Shown here: positions 36,275 to 48,837 of the stretch, one piece after another | Numbering within the stretch: the stretch's first letter is position 1 | Layout: every line of letters starts with the position of its first letter | Assembly (NCBI GenBank): GCA_029207755.1 | Contig: JARCOQ010000001.1 | Coordinates: forward strand, 93,871,640 to 93,935,639 | Direction: 5' to 3' | Source of the DNA: Chamaea fasciata | Taxonomy: Eukaryota > Chordata > Aves > Passeriformes > Sylviidae | DNA: 64,000 bases | The notes under the pieces: model-generated | Seen by the model: only the letters and a program-made list of their open reading frames with translations | Told to the model about the DNA's origin: nothing | Databases searched by the model: none | Program-made: the position numbers and the translations under genes

Positions 36275-36472
36275 CTCCTTCTTTCCTTCTTTCCTTCTTT
36301 CCTTCTTTCCTTCTTTCCTTCTTTCTTTTTCTTTCTTTCTTTCTTCCTTCCTCCCTCCCTCCCTCCCTCCCTCCCTCCTTCTTCTCCTTCTTCTCCTTCT
36401 TCTCCTTCTTCTCCTTCTACTCCTTCTTCTCCTTCTTCTCCTTCTCCTTCCTCTCTCTCTTTCTCTCTTTCC
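36180..36472 (+). repeat. long pyrimidine tract: (CTTT)n, (CCTTCTTT)n, (CTCC)n, (TTCTCC)n
   Basis: 239 bases without a purine (36180-36418), one A at 36419, then 53 more pyrimidines. The unit changes in order: CTTT (about 22 copies to 36273), CCTTCTTT, CCTC/CTCC, then TTCTCC/CTTCTC. Mirror-symmetric homopurine-homopyrimidine DNA of this length can form a triplex (H-DNA). The Ser/Phe- and Lys/Arg/Glu-rich open frames on both strands are artefacts. Confidence 0.95.
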
Positions 36473-37951
36473 ACTTCTCCATTTCTCTTCTCCACACCTC
36501 TGCATTTCCCAAGTGTAAGCAACTGCTCTTGGTAATAAAGTCTTCCTCCAGCAGTACACGTTGTCATAGAACTTGACCTTGCACATGCGCTACACCATGA
36601 AGAAATTTGTGTTAACAGATAGTCTACTTAATACCTGTGAACTCCACGACTAGCAGAAAGTGATGGTATCTTCTTTCAATGTTTGGCTCTAATATATTTA
36701 TTCACTTATTTATTTATTTTTATACATATATATTTATTTTTTTGCTATTTATGAAAGAACTTTTATTTGATTTTGCCTTGGAAAATATGACAGTATGCTT
36801 AGATGGTTCATTTCATCTTCAAATTTAAAAGTGCCACCGAAGTTTGAAATGCAGTTTATCTGGAAAACATGGAAAACAAGTACTTTGTTTTCAAGTACTA
36901 CAACCTAAATAAGCTGTTAAAAATATTAAAAGTCACCCTTGTTGTTTTCAGAATTAGGGTTGTCCGTACGTTCTAGTAATATTTTGAAAAATTGTTTTCA
37001 GATTTCCTTCTTTCCTAGCCCTCCCTAAGCCTCTGATTCACTACAAATTATTCTTTTTGCTTTTTAAGCCTATCATCTTCTTACCTCTGTTCTTTCCCTG
37101 TTTCCACCATAAGAGGAAACCTCCAGGGGAACTTGTAAGATACATAGATGCCTTGGAGGGGAAAAGAGGAGACAGTTGTAGGTTATCTGAGGTGTGGGTT
37201 GTATGGGAATTTACTTTCCAAAAGAGGTTTGGGTTATCTGAGTAGCAGGCTATATACAGGAAAATATGGTAATATATAAAACTGTTTTAGTTCTATCTGA
37301 TACATTATTCTAGGCTTGTGAAAGGACAGATTTGTTTTTCTGAGATGTGCATATCTATACAATTTCTTTTCTTATGTGACAGCAAGCATGTGCAACTGAT
37401 AGATTTTAGTGTTTATGCTCCTCTTTTATGCGAAGATTGTGTATGTGATAGAAGATGTAATATTACACAGAGTTCTTTGTTGTTGTTTTATACATTTTAA
37501 ATTTTATATTGTGGCAGGTTAATTTTAGATAGGAGAATGAAATTTTCAAAATTACTTTTTTTTCCTTGAGGAAGAGAGACTGTAAAGATACTTTTAAAAA
37601 CCAGAAATAGAATCTAACACAGAGTCTTGATATTGCGTCATGAGTGTCCCAAAACCAAATCAGATATTTTCAGAAGTCATAGCTCCCGCTCCAGAAAATC
37701 ATGGGCATTATTTTCAGAAGCTTGATGCATTTTGTCATCCAAGCTGAACATTTACAACTCATGAATAAAGAATGGCTTAAATAGCACTTTGATAGTGATT
37801 CCTTAATATTGTACCAATAGGTAACAAGAAGTTGCAATCTTCACCAGCAAAGATTTCTCGGTTGCAAGCTGACTAGCTACACAGTAAAATGGCCATCAGA
37901 AAATTATATAATAGGCAATTATTACATGTACCATTACAGGTGATCTTTTCC

Positions 37952-37956
<5 letters not shown>
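36473..37956. other. unique AT-rich sequence, no gene seen
   Basis: Contains a short TTTA/TATA-rich stretch near 36700-36745 but no gene or repeat family. Confidence 0.45.

Positions 37957-37988
<32 letters not shown>
37957..37988. repeat. 32-base poly-T tract
   Basis: Uninterrupted T run. Confidence 0.9.
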
Positions 37989-37992
<4 letters not shown>

Positions 37993-38115
37993 CTGCAGCT
38001 CTTATTAAATGACTTTTTTAAAAAAATCTAAATGAACCAAATTTTCTAATGCAATGTTGTTTCTTCAGGTGGCATAAAATAATGTCTGCACTTTTCTTTG
38101 ACATTAACTATATTA

Positions 38116-38142
38116 TTGTTGTTGTTGTTGTTGTTGTTGTTG
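38116..38142. repeat. (GTT)n microsatellite
   Basis: About nine uninterrupted TTG units. Confidence 0.9.
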
Positions 38143-41067
38143 CTAACATCATCACTCTTATCACTACCAGTACTGTTCTATCAACAAATTTCTTTGGTTT
38201 ATTTTATAAAATCGGGGCATATTCTACAAATGTATTTGGGAGCCTAAATCCTAGTCTGTCTCCTTAAGCATTGAAGATATATTAATTTATAGTATATTAA
38301 CACCATTGAAAGTATAATCTTTTCAAAGATGTGCACAGGGAAAATTGCAGATGAAATACCTGTTATTTCAAGTAAGAGAAATCAAACATCTGTTCTGTAC
38401 TAAAATAAACTCCCATAGGCAATTGATAAGGGCAGAAACAACAAGTTACTAGTGAGATATCATTTTTCATTAAATGACTGCTTTATTTCTTATTTCTTAA
38501 CCCTGATTCTCTAAAAAATGTGGAAAAATGTAACTCAAATCCATACTAAATAGTTTTATGACACATTAAAATTTTCCAGTTCTCCTATATTCCGTTTTTA
38601 GTTGACCAATTTTCTTGTCTCAAAGAGGTTAATTCCATACTGATGGAAAGTCAACAATGCCCTCTACTTTCTGCTTTCTTAAAAGCATTGCATATCTTGC
38701 TGGGAAGAAGAAACATAGAAAGGATGATGAAAGAATATGGAAGAATATCATGGTTCATCATGCTTTTCTACAAGTTGTGTCTCTGACATCTTCCAGTTTT
38801 CTTTCTAGTAGAGTCTAAGATGAACAGAGCCCTCTGGGCAACACATGCACAAATACATTTCTTTCCAGGTATAGTGTTCAATGCCCTGAAAAAAATGGGA
38901 TTTTTTTAATTAAGAAATTTTCAGTTTTGCTGAATGCAACCTAATCTTATTGAATCTGACAGTCAACAAGACTGAATTACACTTTTCCCAATTTTCTTAT
39001 TCATAGCAGGTAATTGGGGCAGAGGCTGGGTGATACTACATAGATGAGCTCTTAGTGACTACAGTGATAACTTACCTATATATTCTTGAATCTCATTTGC
39101 AGTCCTGTGGATATGATGCTAGCCATACAAGTGACTATATTTGAACTCCATTTCTATGGCATTTATTAGTGTGCCATCACGATAATGATTAGAGCTTTAA
39201 GTATCTATTTCTTACAGAGGACACTGTGCTTTCTTATGTTGTACGCAATTTTTTTGCCTGTGTTTCATGAAATGCTGCATTTTCTGTTTTCTTCTTTAAC
39301 TCCAAATGCTTTTGCAAGGAAGAAAGTCAGAAATCTCCCCTTGTCTTTATATAAAGGTGAGTATCCATTTCTAAAAGAAACATCATGTTAAGTGCAGTTG
39401 TTAAAGTAACAGTAGCATATTACTTTGTATTTCTTCTTCTTCCACATTTCTGTCAGGCCTAAGAGTGCTAGACACTTGAGCACACAGTGACATTACCAGG
39501 CATAAATAAAAGCAGCTGCGGCAGAACATAAAGGACAAAGCCTTCTAACAAATTTTCCTAACTTCAAGGATGAGCAGAACAAGGAAGTAATTGCATTTAC
39601 AGCATTATTTAGTGGCTTTTTTATTAAATCCAACAGAGCCTAATGAGGAATCCAGGAACAGTAAGGGACAGATTTCTATCTTTGATTCATAGTGCTCATC
39701 TTGGTGCATATTTAAAAATATGCTACAAGATGACGTGTATCTGAAGGTACCAGCAAGGACTAAGTTTTCAGTGTCTTCTATATTTTAATTATTTTGAAAA
39801 AATAGTGAGTAAGTTCATTTGCTGCAACTTTGTGTCAGTAAATGAAAACTGTTTCAAAAATAGACTTGCATGATCCATGCTGACTTCATGAACATTGCCA
39901 CTAGGGCATAGCATTCCACCAGTGGTTGCATGTGTACTTCAGGTCCAAATAACCATGTAATCTAGAACAATATCTCTGAAAAGAACAGGAAGAATAAACA
40001 TTGCTCTAAGAGTATGATTCAGTCCGGCAAGTTCTTCATCACACTGGGCAGTATGAATTTTCAGTCTTTTGTATTGATATAAGTGATTTTTTTGGTTGGA
40101 AAACTTGATGATTTTGTAAACTAACGCAAGGTGGAAAAGAAATATTGCATATTAGTTTATTACTAGAAATAATTATTTCTATTAGTATCTAAAGACATAA
40201 TTAATTTAGGAGTTACTTGAAAGAAAATTCTGGCGGGTCTTCTAATACTTCATGGTGGCCAGGAAGCTTCCTCTCCACAGTAGCCTGCATCTACACAGTG
40301 GTATGGAAGCTTGTTGAAATGGACATTGGTGATTTCATATTTTGACTTTAGTCTATCAGTTCCTTGTCTTGAAAACTGTGGTAGGAATAGAGATTATTTA
40401 TTAGGCGGTAAAAAAATTCTGCCCCTTCTCAGAGAGATTTGGATAACTGCAACTCACATCTTCTTCTGAGTGTTTATTCTAAGTCCTTCAGCTAAAGACT
40501 GAAAAAAAAAAAAAAAAGTTTTTCCTCGAATAGTTGATGTTTCATGAATTATTTTCCTTAGACTGCAATCATGTATTGGAGAGAATTGAAGGAACATGTA
40601 TTTAGAAAATAGCCTGAAGAAAACCAGGGCTCTATTAGAGTAAGGCAGGAAAAGAGAAAAGACACAGAGGAGATATAAAAGAAAAACTGTAATAAAATAT
40701 GATATTTTAACAAGCAGTGAGTTTACCCAAGGTCAGAGCTATCAGTTTCAAACAGATGAAAATGTAAGGAAAGGTACAATTTAGATAAAAGCATTTAAAA
40801 CAGCAAAAACAAACAATCAGGAATGTAATAAAAAGGATTGTGTACTAGACATTCAAATGCAGGTAAAGAAAACTGGAAGGAAGCAAAAAGGAACTTGTAG
40901 AAAATTCTAAACAGAAGCAAGCCTAATGGAAAACTGAAATACAGTCCTACCAAAGATAACTGTACATGTGGACAGCTTGAAAAGCATGTAGTTGAAAATG
41001 AGAGAAAAGTGCACATCTATGAAAATGGAGCAAGATACAGATAAGACCATATCTAGCTCCCCATAAT
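38143..41067. other. unique AT-rich sequence, no gene seen
   Basis: Short open frames only. A stretch at 39490-39700 is repeat-free and might be conserved, without specific evidence. Confidence 0.42.
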
Positions 41068-41480
41068 TAATCATGGAATAGTTGAGATGGAAAGAGGCCT
41101 CTAGAGATGGTGCAGTCCAAAACTCAAAGCAGGGTCTGCCATAGCTGGTTTCTCAGGGTCTTATCTAGTCAGGTGTTGAATATATCCAAGGATATTTCCA
41201 CAGTTTCTCTGGGTAGCTTGATACAATGCTTGACATTCTCATCACAACAACAACAAAAACAACAAATTCTCCCACATGTTCAAGTGGAATTTCACATATT
41301 TCAATTTTTTCCCATTGTCTCTTGCCCTTTCAGTAGGCAGCACTGATAAGAGCTTGCCTTTGCCTTCTTCACTCCCCTTCCCCACCAGGTATTTACAGGC
41401 ATTGATAAAATCCCTTCTCTGGTATAAACACTCCCAGCTATTTCACACTCTTTTCATGTGGCACGTTATTCCTTCCCTAC
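41068..41480 (-). mobile_element. CR1 retrotransposon 3' fragment with a CAA insertion
   Basis: Read on the plus strand, the order TCATGGAATAG, GATGGAAAGAGGCCTC, then TGTCTCTTGCCCTTTCAGTA (near 41316-41340) and CACTCCCAGCT (near 41430) is that of an antisense CR1 3' UTR. The element is therefore on the minus strand. An A-rich CAACAACAACAAAAACAAC stretch at about 41246-41266 looks like a microsatellite that grew inside it. The copy is clearly diverged and 5'-truncated. Confidence 0.78.
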
Positions 41481-43161
41481 CCCAGGCTGCTATAAGCAAA
41501 ACACCCAAAGACTAACCTAGTCATTCAGTTTTGTCCAAGATTTTTATCATTTGGCTGGAGCAAGGCTCAGACAACATTTTCTTGTCTTTGTGGGGGATGA
41601 TAGAAGGGAACTTGCCATGCTGTATTTATAATAAAAGAAAATGTCTAAATAAGAAGATCTTATTTGCATTTATAGCCCAGTTTCTATCTACTACTTCTTT
41701 CAAACTATCTACCTACATCTCTTTTTTAATTGCAAATCTCAATTAGTAACCCATAAATCATATATTCTTGATTTAAATTTTACCATCATGAAATGTACTT
41801 ACTGTCAAAGCTATGGATGTAATTTATTTATTTTACATTAACTGGAAAGGTTGTCTTTTTATAGTAGAAAATCCACATAATGCTTAAAATCATAATTTGT
41901 TCTTTAGGATATTCATGTCATTACTTCAACAGATACACTAAAGACACTGCTTCAAAAAGGAGTGCTACTGCACAAAAGATTGATTTGTACAGTTATTTTT
42001 TCACTGCTGTGAAAAACTGCTACATTTGGTAATCCAGGTTAAAATTTCAAAGCGTGTCATCATGAACTAGGGCTGGAGGTGTCACTTCATAAAGTAAAAC
42101 TTGTGTATGTCTGCTTAAAAGGACTGGAGCCTAAGTCAGTCCTGAACCTCTAAAAGCTCATGACTTGCAATTTTCTGATCATGAGCAACAATTTTAATTT
42201 GAAGCATTCTGCTGAACTCTGGCTATTTGAGCACAGAATTTGGTTTTCAAGAGTGTGTGAGTTTTGACAGAAAAAAATATTGCTGTCTACCTTATCTTTG
42301 GATTCAGGGGACACAGGAGTAAAAACTGTAGTAACTATAATCAGAACAGATTAGTTTTCAGGAATCAATCACAGTTATCAATTGCAGTTGTTAATCAGAA
42401 GGTTGCATGGCAAGAGTGAAGGTTTTTGGATTCTTCACCATTGCATTATGGTGAAAGAATATCTGGTTTGAGAACCAAGAAAAGATTTTTAACAAATGGA
42501 AATGAATGCTTGACTGGACCAAGAGAAAATCTCTACCCTTTTTCATCATTGTACAATATGTTTACTAATCCAGAAGCAGATAAGGTCTTTTGTATCACAT
42601 TGTGTAACATTCCAGTGAAATAGTATTGGAGTATTGTGCAAGATTGTTTTAAGGGGAAGACAAAGAATGCATATCCTTGTATTTAGTGAGAATTTTTGAA
42701 CCTAAATATGCAATATAAAAATTTCTGCTCTACTCAGTTTGATTAGAGATGCTGTTGTTTAACTCATTAGAAATGAAATGTCTCCAATTTTGGTACAGAC
42801 TGTTAGAGATAAGAAGCATCCGCTACTTGTTTGACTTCTTGCTCTGTCTTAAGGCCAAGCATAACTTGGAATGGTAGAAATGCCACTGTGCAGAGATAGT
42901 TCATCAGGAAAGATATTTTTTCCCTTGGTCAACAAATTTTTTCTGCTGAAAGATATTCAGAATGGGAAGAAGAAACTGCTTGGGTTTTGCTCAAGGCATG
43001 ACAGCATGAATATGGGGGGAGAAATCTAAAAGAAATCTGGTTAAGAAGAAGAGGAAAACTTTATGTATACGAGTAAAATTTTCAGTCATTCATTTATTTT
43101 ATCTGCCAAAAAGCATAGTGTATTTGGCTGCTCCAACTATTTATATTGGGTCAGTTGCCTA
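41481..43161. other. unique sequence, no gene seen
   Basis: No repeat family or exon recognised. Confidence 0.45.
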
Positions 43162-43230
43162 GTTTTTTTTTTTTGTTTGTTTGGTTTTTTTTTGGTTTTT
43201 TTTTTTTTTTGGTTTTTTTTTTTTTTGGTT

Positions 43231-43266
<36 letters not shown>

Positions 43267-43268
43267 TT
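43162..43268. repeat. T-rich low-complexity tract and (TTG)n microsatellite
   Basis: T runs separated by G or GG (43163-43230), then about eleven TTG units. The Phe/Leu-rich open frame here is an artefact. Confidence 0.92.
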
Positions 43269-46179
43269 CAAGCAGAACCAGAAAAAACAAAGTGGTTTTA
43301 TACATAAATCTGAGACTAGAAACAGGAAGAATTACTAACTAAATAAATGCTTTTAAAAGCTGTCAGTGAGAAAGTTGAAGGCTTATTTTATCAGTCTAGG
43401 CAAAATGAGATGTTCTCTGAATATTTCTTAATGAAAGAAAAGGGACAGCTCTGGAGAAGATAAGTGGTAGACAAATTAATCTGTATTGTGCATCACTTCT
43501 AACCTCCTCCCCTGTCTTCTTCAGAGAGTACTGTACACTAACACATACAATTGTCTGCAAATAGAAAGGTAAGAGCTTGAAAATGCCACCATTTTTTCTG
43601 CTACGTTGTTTCTACTTTATCAAGTAACTTTATCCACAATTTAGGTCAGAGAGAAAATATACCATAGATTTGTGGCAAGGATAAAAGACTACAATGGCTT
43701 TTTTACAAGGTGTTAAATGTTTTCCATATTTGGGAGATTTTAAAGCTAACAAGCTTGGGATGTGAAACTGATACTGAGGGGTCTTTGGAACTCAGGTTGG
43801 ACCAAACCTCGACTTCATCCCTCATTCTTGGGCTCCACAGGAAGTTTTGAAGCTTACATTCAGATGTACAGAATTAGCCGATTGACATGTGTCCCAGCTG
43901 GACTAAATGAGAATGCAAAATCTTGGTGTACCAGCTTCTGCTGAACCTTAGGACAGTAACTGAACTATTAGATAATTCAATAATATTTATATTTAATCAT
44001 TTAGACAAGTACTCAGATGTCTAAATTATAATCCCAAACTTTTTGCTTACATGGTGAGGAAAATATTATATGAAAGAGCAGCTACTGGCACCTTGGTGCT
44101 ATGCTGAAACCCATTTTCCTAGAGCTAACCATTTTTTTTATTGGTGTATTTTATCAGAGGGAGGATCTTTAATTATATCCCCAAGTAACCAGTATGAAAT
44201 TCATCTACTATGACAGATAATTGGGAGAGTTTGTACCAGAAGAGTTTTAAAGTGATCAACACAAGGAGGACTCACCACACAGGTGAAAGGCCTGCACATT
44301 TAATTCATCCTGTTTGGTTAGAGGCAATAGGTGATAGGTTTGGTGCACTCACTGACTGTGAACAAAATATATTGTGTGTCACACAAATAGATTTCTGGTT
44401 TCAGATATTTTTTTTTGTCAGCTGTTGACCTAAGTAAAACTAAAGAGAAGTCAAATACTATGTTTATATGTTTTAATTGTCCTTTGTTTTAAGCAAATGA
44501 AAAACATTTAGAAAATGGAGGAGTTATTCATAAATCTGCACAGGCTCTGGGAGTCCCAAGAATTCACAGGCAAGTTGTGACTTTCCCAGAAGTGATATCA
44601 ATTAGGAAAACAGAGCAATTGTTGAAAGAATGTCAAGGTTATCATGCAAAGCATGTTTATATGGTTTAAGTGAGAGGAAATGATGACAACTCCCAGAGCT
44701 GTGGGGGAACTTCCTCTTCGGAATATCCTGACTTTCATTTCCCTTGCTTAAAGCCACATTAGTCCTGATCATTGTCAGAAGAATCAGGAATATTGTCAAT
44801 ACATAATGATATATCAAGAATAAATAGTCCATAAGATGAACATATGTATGGTTATATAATACAGTTCAACTAAGTAAAACACCATTTACGTTTTTGTCTC
44901 TACATTTGTCACCTCATTCTTAAAATTATATTTCCTTCACTATGATATTTTCAAATATTTTAATTTAATTTTCCCTTTTTCTTTTTCTTTCTGATTAAAT
45001 GTATATGATTCCTAAAGTCCTGTCATTTTGCTTTGAAATTCCAGTTCATAATCATTACTAGTTTCCACACCAGTTATTCTGAGAAAATTCATCATAAGTC
45101 CCATCTTCTAAGACAGAGAAAGTCCACATCAATTGGAACCAGCTCAGGATTTGCTTCTAATAGCTACACCAGCTCATCACTCTTCTCTGTTGTCTTCAAA
45201 GTAAAGCTTAACTTTCAGTTTTGCATTATTAAATTGCTTTGATTTGCTTTATCTGAGCTGTTCCTTCTAGGCCTGAATGGTATTTCACCACCTTCCTGAG
45301 CTGACAGGCACACAACAGCATGAGCACTTAAAAATATTTTCTTTTGTACTAATATAAATAAACAAAGTATGTTCTTCAAACTCTGCAATGTTATTGGATC
45401 AGCATATCCTTTAATACCAAGAAACCATGTTGGCAAGATGATTATTTGTCATTTTCCTTCTGTGTTATGGCTGGTCTACAGTAGACCCAATTGTACAACA
45501 GGCAACACTCAAAACCCTGCTTAGAAATAAATTCTAGAAGTCCAGATAGATCAGAGATGTAGATATCTGAGACCACAGAAAACAAATTCTGTTTACCCAG
45601 ATATAGATAAATACTTCAATGTAAATTTCAAAATGTTTCTGTGTTTTAGTGATACTGGCTTGTCAAGGTCAGTAAAGAACCCCTGGCCTTTCCATTCTAG
45701 CACTCATTCCTACCATTACCCATGCCCATACAAAAAAGACCTTTCAGTTTTCTCAAAAGTGTACTTGTGCCAATGAAAGTCAGAGGAATAGGTTAATTCT
45801 TCTGCAACCTATGTGTAAAAGAGGAGAGGAACAACAACTCTTTTGTTCCTGCACTTAGTAAAATGGTAAATATGTTTGTTGTTTTAAATGGAGTTGTATA
45901 AACCTTGCTGAACTGCAGGCACCCACGTGTCCCACCTAAACCTGTTCTCAGCTTTCTTGGCTTTATCATAAATTAGCAAAAGTCTTAAGTATTAGATCCA
46001 GGAATGTCAAATAAGGTGAAAACTTGAACTTTCACATAAATGCTGTTTCCAGCTGCCCTTTTTTTGGTCAGGAAAAGCTCGGAAATGCAAAATCAAAAAG
46101 CCTGATAGTCATAAAGACAGTAAAATTCTCCAAACTTATTATCATTTGAGAACAAATTACCAGCTATTTTTTGAAATGT
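43269..46179. other. unique AT-rich sequence, no gene seen
   Basis: Short open frames only, none with a recognised motif. Confidence 0.45.
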
Positions 46180-46700
46180 GCAATTGGCAAAACAGCAATA
46201 TGAATATATTCTCACATTTTTTTGCTGAATAATGTGGGTTTAATCTTTCAGAAAATGCTGCTGCAGTATTTATTTCTTTGTTATAGATGTGAGGTGATGG
46301 GACCTGATGTCTTCCCCTGAAAACAAATGTTTACAAATATTCAAGTCCATAAATCTGTAGGAGAAAAAAATACAGAAAATTCTTGTTAATGCAGTACATT
46401 TTCTGGTAATTTTATAGTCTAATTTTCAGTGATTCCCTACAGAATGAATGCAGTTCAGAAGGCAATTCTATAAAGTACTTTGTGGATAACTATTATCGGC
46501 TAATTATTAGAAATTGCATGTTGTTGTTAATTGCATAAATAAATTGTTTTATCTGAAAGCCATTAAAAAAATGTTGGGTCTTTGAAGCATATATGGTTTT
46601 GATGTTCCTGTATAAAACATTTAACTGTTTAGCTCTAAAATAATGGCGTGGTGCTTTAACCCATTTTTTTCTACTCTAATGCATTGAAAGGGGAAAAAAC
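46180..46700. promoter_or_regulatory. candidate conserved non-coding element
   Basis: Repeat-free AT-rich sequence rich in homeodomain- and POU-like words (CGGCTAATTATTAG, TGTTAATTGCATAAAT). It resembles developmental enhancers by texture only. Confidence 0.25.
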
Positions 46701-47697
46701 CCTCTGATTTTCAAAGAGCTTTTTTTGTGAAGTGTAGCCTGATGAACCTTACACTGAGAGGCAATAGAAATGCGGATGTTTTTGGCAAATACTAAAGCCG
46801 TTTCCCTCTGACTTTTTGAAATAATGAAAAAATAAAGTTATACAGAGGTATTTTCATTGACTTATTAAAATTTAGAGTAGCAGACATATTGAAGAGACAT
46901 GGTGATATTTATTTTGAATATTCAAATCTAAAAATGCATTATACTTTTTTTGTGAAGATTTTTTTGTGGGATTGTTGTCAGAATTGTTTGGGCTGGCCTT
47001 AACAAACTAGAACCTTTACCTGTTCTTTTAAATTAGTCAAGGTATGTAAAGGTATTTTTCCTAGCTAGGCATGTTGATTATGCTATTTTTTTATGTCTGT
47101 CTGGGTAAAATCAAGAGCTGTATAAGGTGCTCTCTTTAAATTCCTTCAACTTTGTAAACTCAAGAATAAACTGAGGTGTTAAGGCTGGCTAGGGAAACTT
47201 TCTCCATGAAGTATCATCTGAGTCAGAATTCTATATTAAATATCTAATTGGACCAAGCAGGTTGTGTGTCTGTTTTGAAGCAGTCAGTGCCAGTGGCACA
47301 GGAAGAAAATATGCTTTGCCCAGGAAAAGAGCATTGCCATGGATAATGTCTTAGCATTTGTACAGTTATTGGGATTATGCTAAGTACTGTAAGCAGTGAG
47401 CTTGTCCAAAGAGTAATCTTGAGCAAGACATGAATGTTATTACACATAATGGATATTACTAAAATGGTTATTTTGCACATAAGAAAATGGGCCAAATCTC
47501 GCTTGCTTATAAACAGAAAGATTAGGAATCCAGGACAAGTGGAGAATAGGAATACAGGACAAGTAGATACATGGGACTAAATGTTTCTTCTTGTAGCTGT
47601 CCTTATGCATATTCATGCTGCAGCCAATGGTACTTCTAATTTGAAATTCATCTCTTCCTAAAATATATGTTATCATCTGTGCTTGCTATGATCCCCA
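46701..47697. other. unique sequence, no gene seen
   Basis: No element recognised before the CR1 pair. Confidence 0.45.
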
Positions 47698-48154
47698 CAG
47701 GCAAACTCAGGAAGTGTGGACTGGATGACTACACACTGAAGAGGATTGAGAACTGCTTAGTAGCGGATCCCAGAGGGTTGTAATTAGTGGCACACGGTCT
47801 GGTTGGAGGTCTGTCGCTGTATCTGAAGGGAGGGTGTCAAGGGGATGGATCCAGGTTCTTCTCTGTGGTGTCGAGTACTAGGACAAGAGGCAACGGGCAG
47901 AAAGTGATGCACATCCAGTTCCACCTGCATATGAGGAAGAACTTTACTATGTGGGTCACTGAGCTCTGAAACAGATCACCCAGCAAGGTTGTGGATTCTC
48001 CCTCACTGGAAATATTCCTGAACTGTCTGCATGCAATCCTGTAGAACATGCTCTGGGATGACCCTGCTTGAGCAGGGAGGTTGGACCAGATGACCCACTG
48101 TGGTCCCTTCCAACTTTACCCATTCTAGGATGCTGTGATTCTATGATTCCGTGA
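47698..48154 (+). mobile_element. CR1 retrotransposon with internal deletion and intact 3' end
   Basis: The first part (47698-47818) matches CR1 ORF2: GACTGGATGA, ATTGAGAACTG, CAGAGGGTTGTAATTAG, GTCTGGTTGGAGG. At about 47819 it jumps directly to the 3' region (CTGAAGGGAGGGTGTCAAGG, then AGGACAAGAGGCAACGGGCA and GTTGTGGATTCTCCCTCACTGG). Part of ORF2 is thus missing. It closes with GGTCCCTTCCAAC and TGATTCTATGATTCCGTGA repeats at 48136-48154, the typical CR1 end. This fixes the plus orientation. Confidence 0.9.
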
Positions 48155-48177
48155 ACTACAGTTTGTGGGCCATACCT

Positions 48178-48837
48178 AGTTGAGGAAGGCAACTAATAAG
48201 ATGCAGGACAGGGCTGCTTTCCAGACTTCTGCTGAAAAGGACCTGGAGGTCCTGGTGGACAGCTTGAACTTGAGTCAGTTGTGTGCAGCTGCTGCAAAGA
48301 AAGTCAACTACATAGTGGACTGTATTAGCAAAAGAGCAACCTGCAGGTTAAGGGAAGTGATCCTTCCCCCCACTTAGGCATTCGTGACTGGCTTCACATC
48401 GTCATGTGGGTGGTCAGGCAAGTGGAAGACATGTCCCATGAGAAGATTTGGGAGAAATTAGGTTATTCAGCATTACTAAGAGGAGCAGAGAGAGGATCAC
48501 TTTGCTGTCTACAGCTGCTTAATTGGAAGGCAGAGTAAAGACAGAGATAAACCCTTCTAGGAGGTGTACACTGAAAGGACAGGACAAAATGTTGACATAC
48601 TGAAACTAGAGAAATTCTGAATAGAGATCAAAAAAAATCCTTCACCATGAGGATGATCAAATGCTGACACAAGTGTCCAACAGAGGATGTGGAATCTTCA
48701 TCCTTGACAATACTCAAAACTTGTCTAGACAATGCCCTTATCAATGTCATCTAATTAAATATGCTTTGAGATAGATTTGGAATAGAGATTTCCAAATGTT
48801 CCTTACAACAATAAGTTTTCAATTCTATGCTAGAAGG
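48178..48837 (+). mobile_element. second, older CR1 fragment in the same orientation
   Basis: The segment 48205-48370 reads as CR1 ORF2 C-terminal region (AEKDLEVLVD...CISKRATCRLREVILP). The part at 48440-48790 resembles the CR1 3' UTR in order but is heavily mutated (GAGCAGAGAGAGG, then CTTTGCTGTCTACA, then AGAAATTCTGAATAGAGATC). It ends near 48800-48837 with TTCAATTCTATGC. It starts only about 24 bases after the previous CR1 ends and covers an overlapping part of the element, so it is a separate insertion rather than its continuation. Confidence 0.78.

Noticed and set aside
36038..36586. Open frames rich in Lys/Arg/Glu or Ser/Phe on both strands
   Set aside because: They are translations of the pyrimidine microsatellite.
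47787..48377. Plus-strand open frames of 60-65 codons
   Set aside because: They lie in the two CR1 copies and read as ORF2 or 3' UTR remnants.
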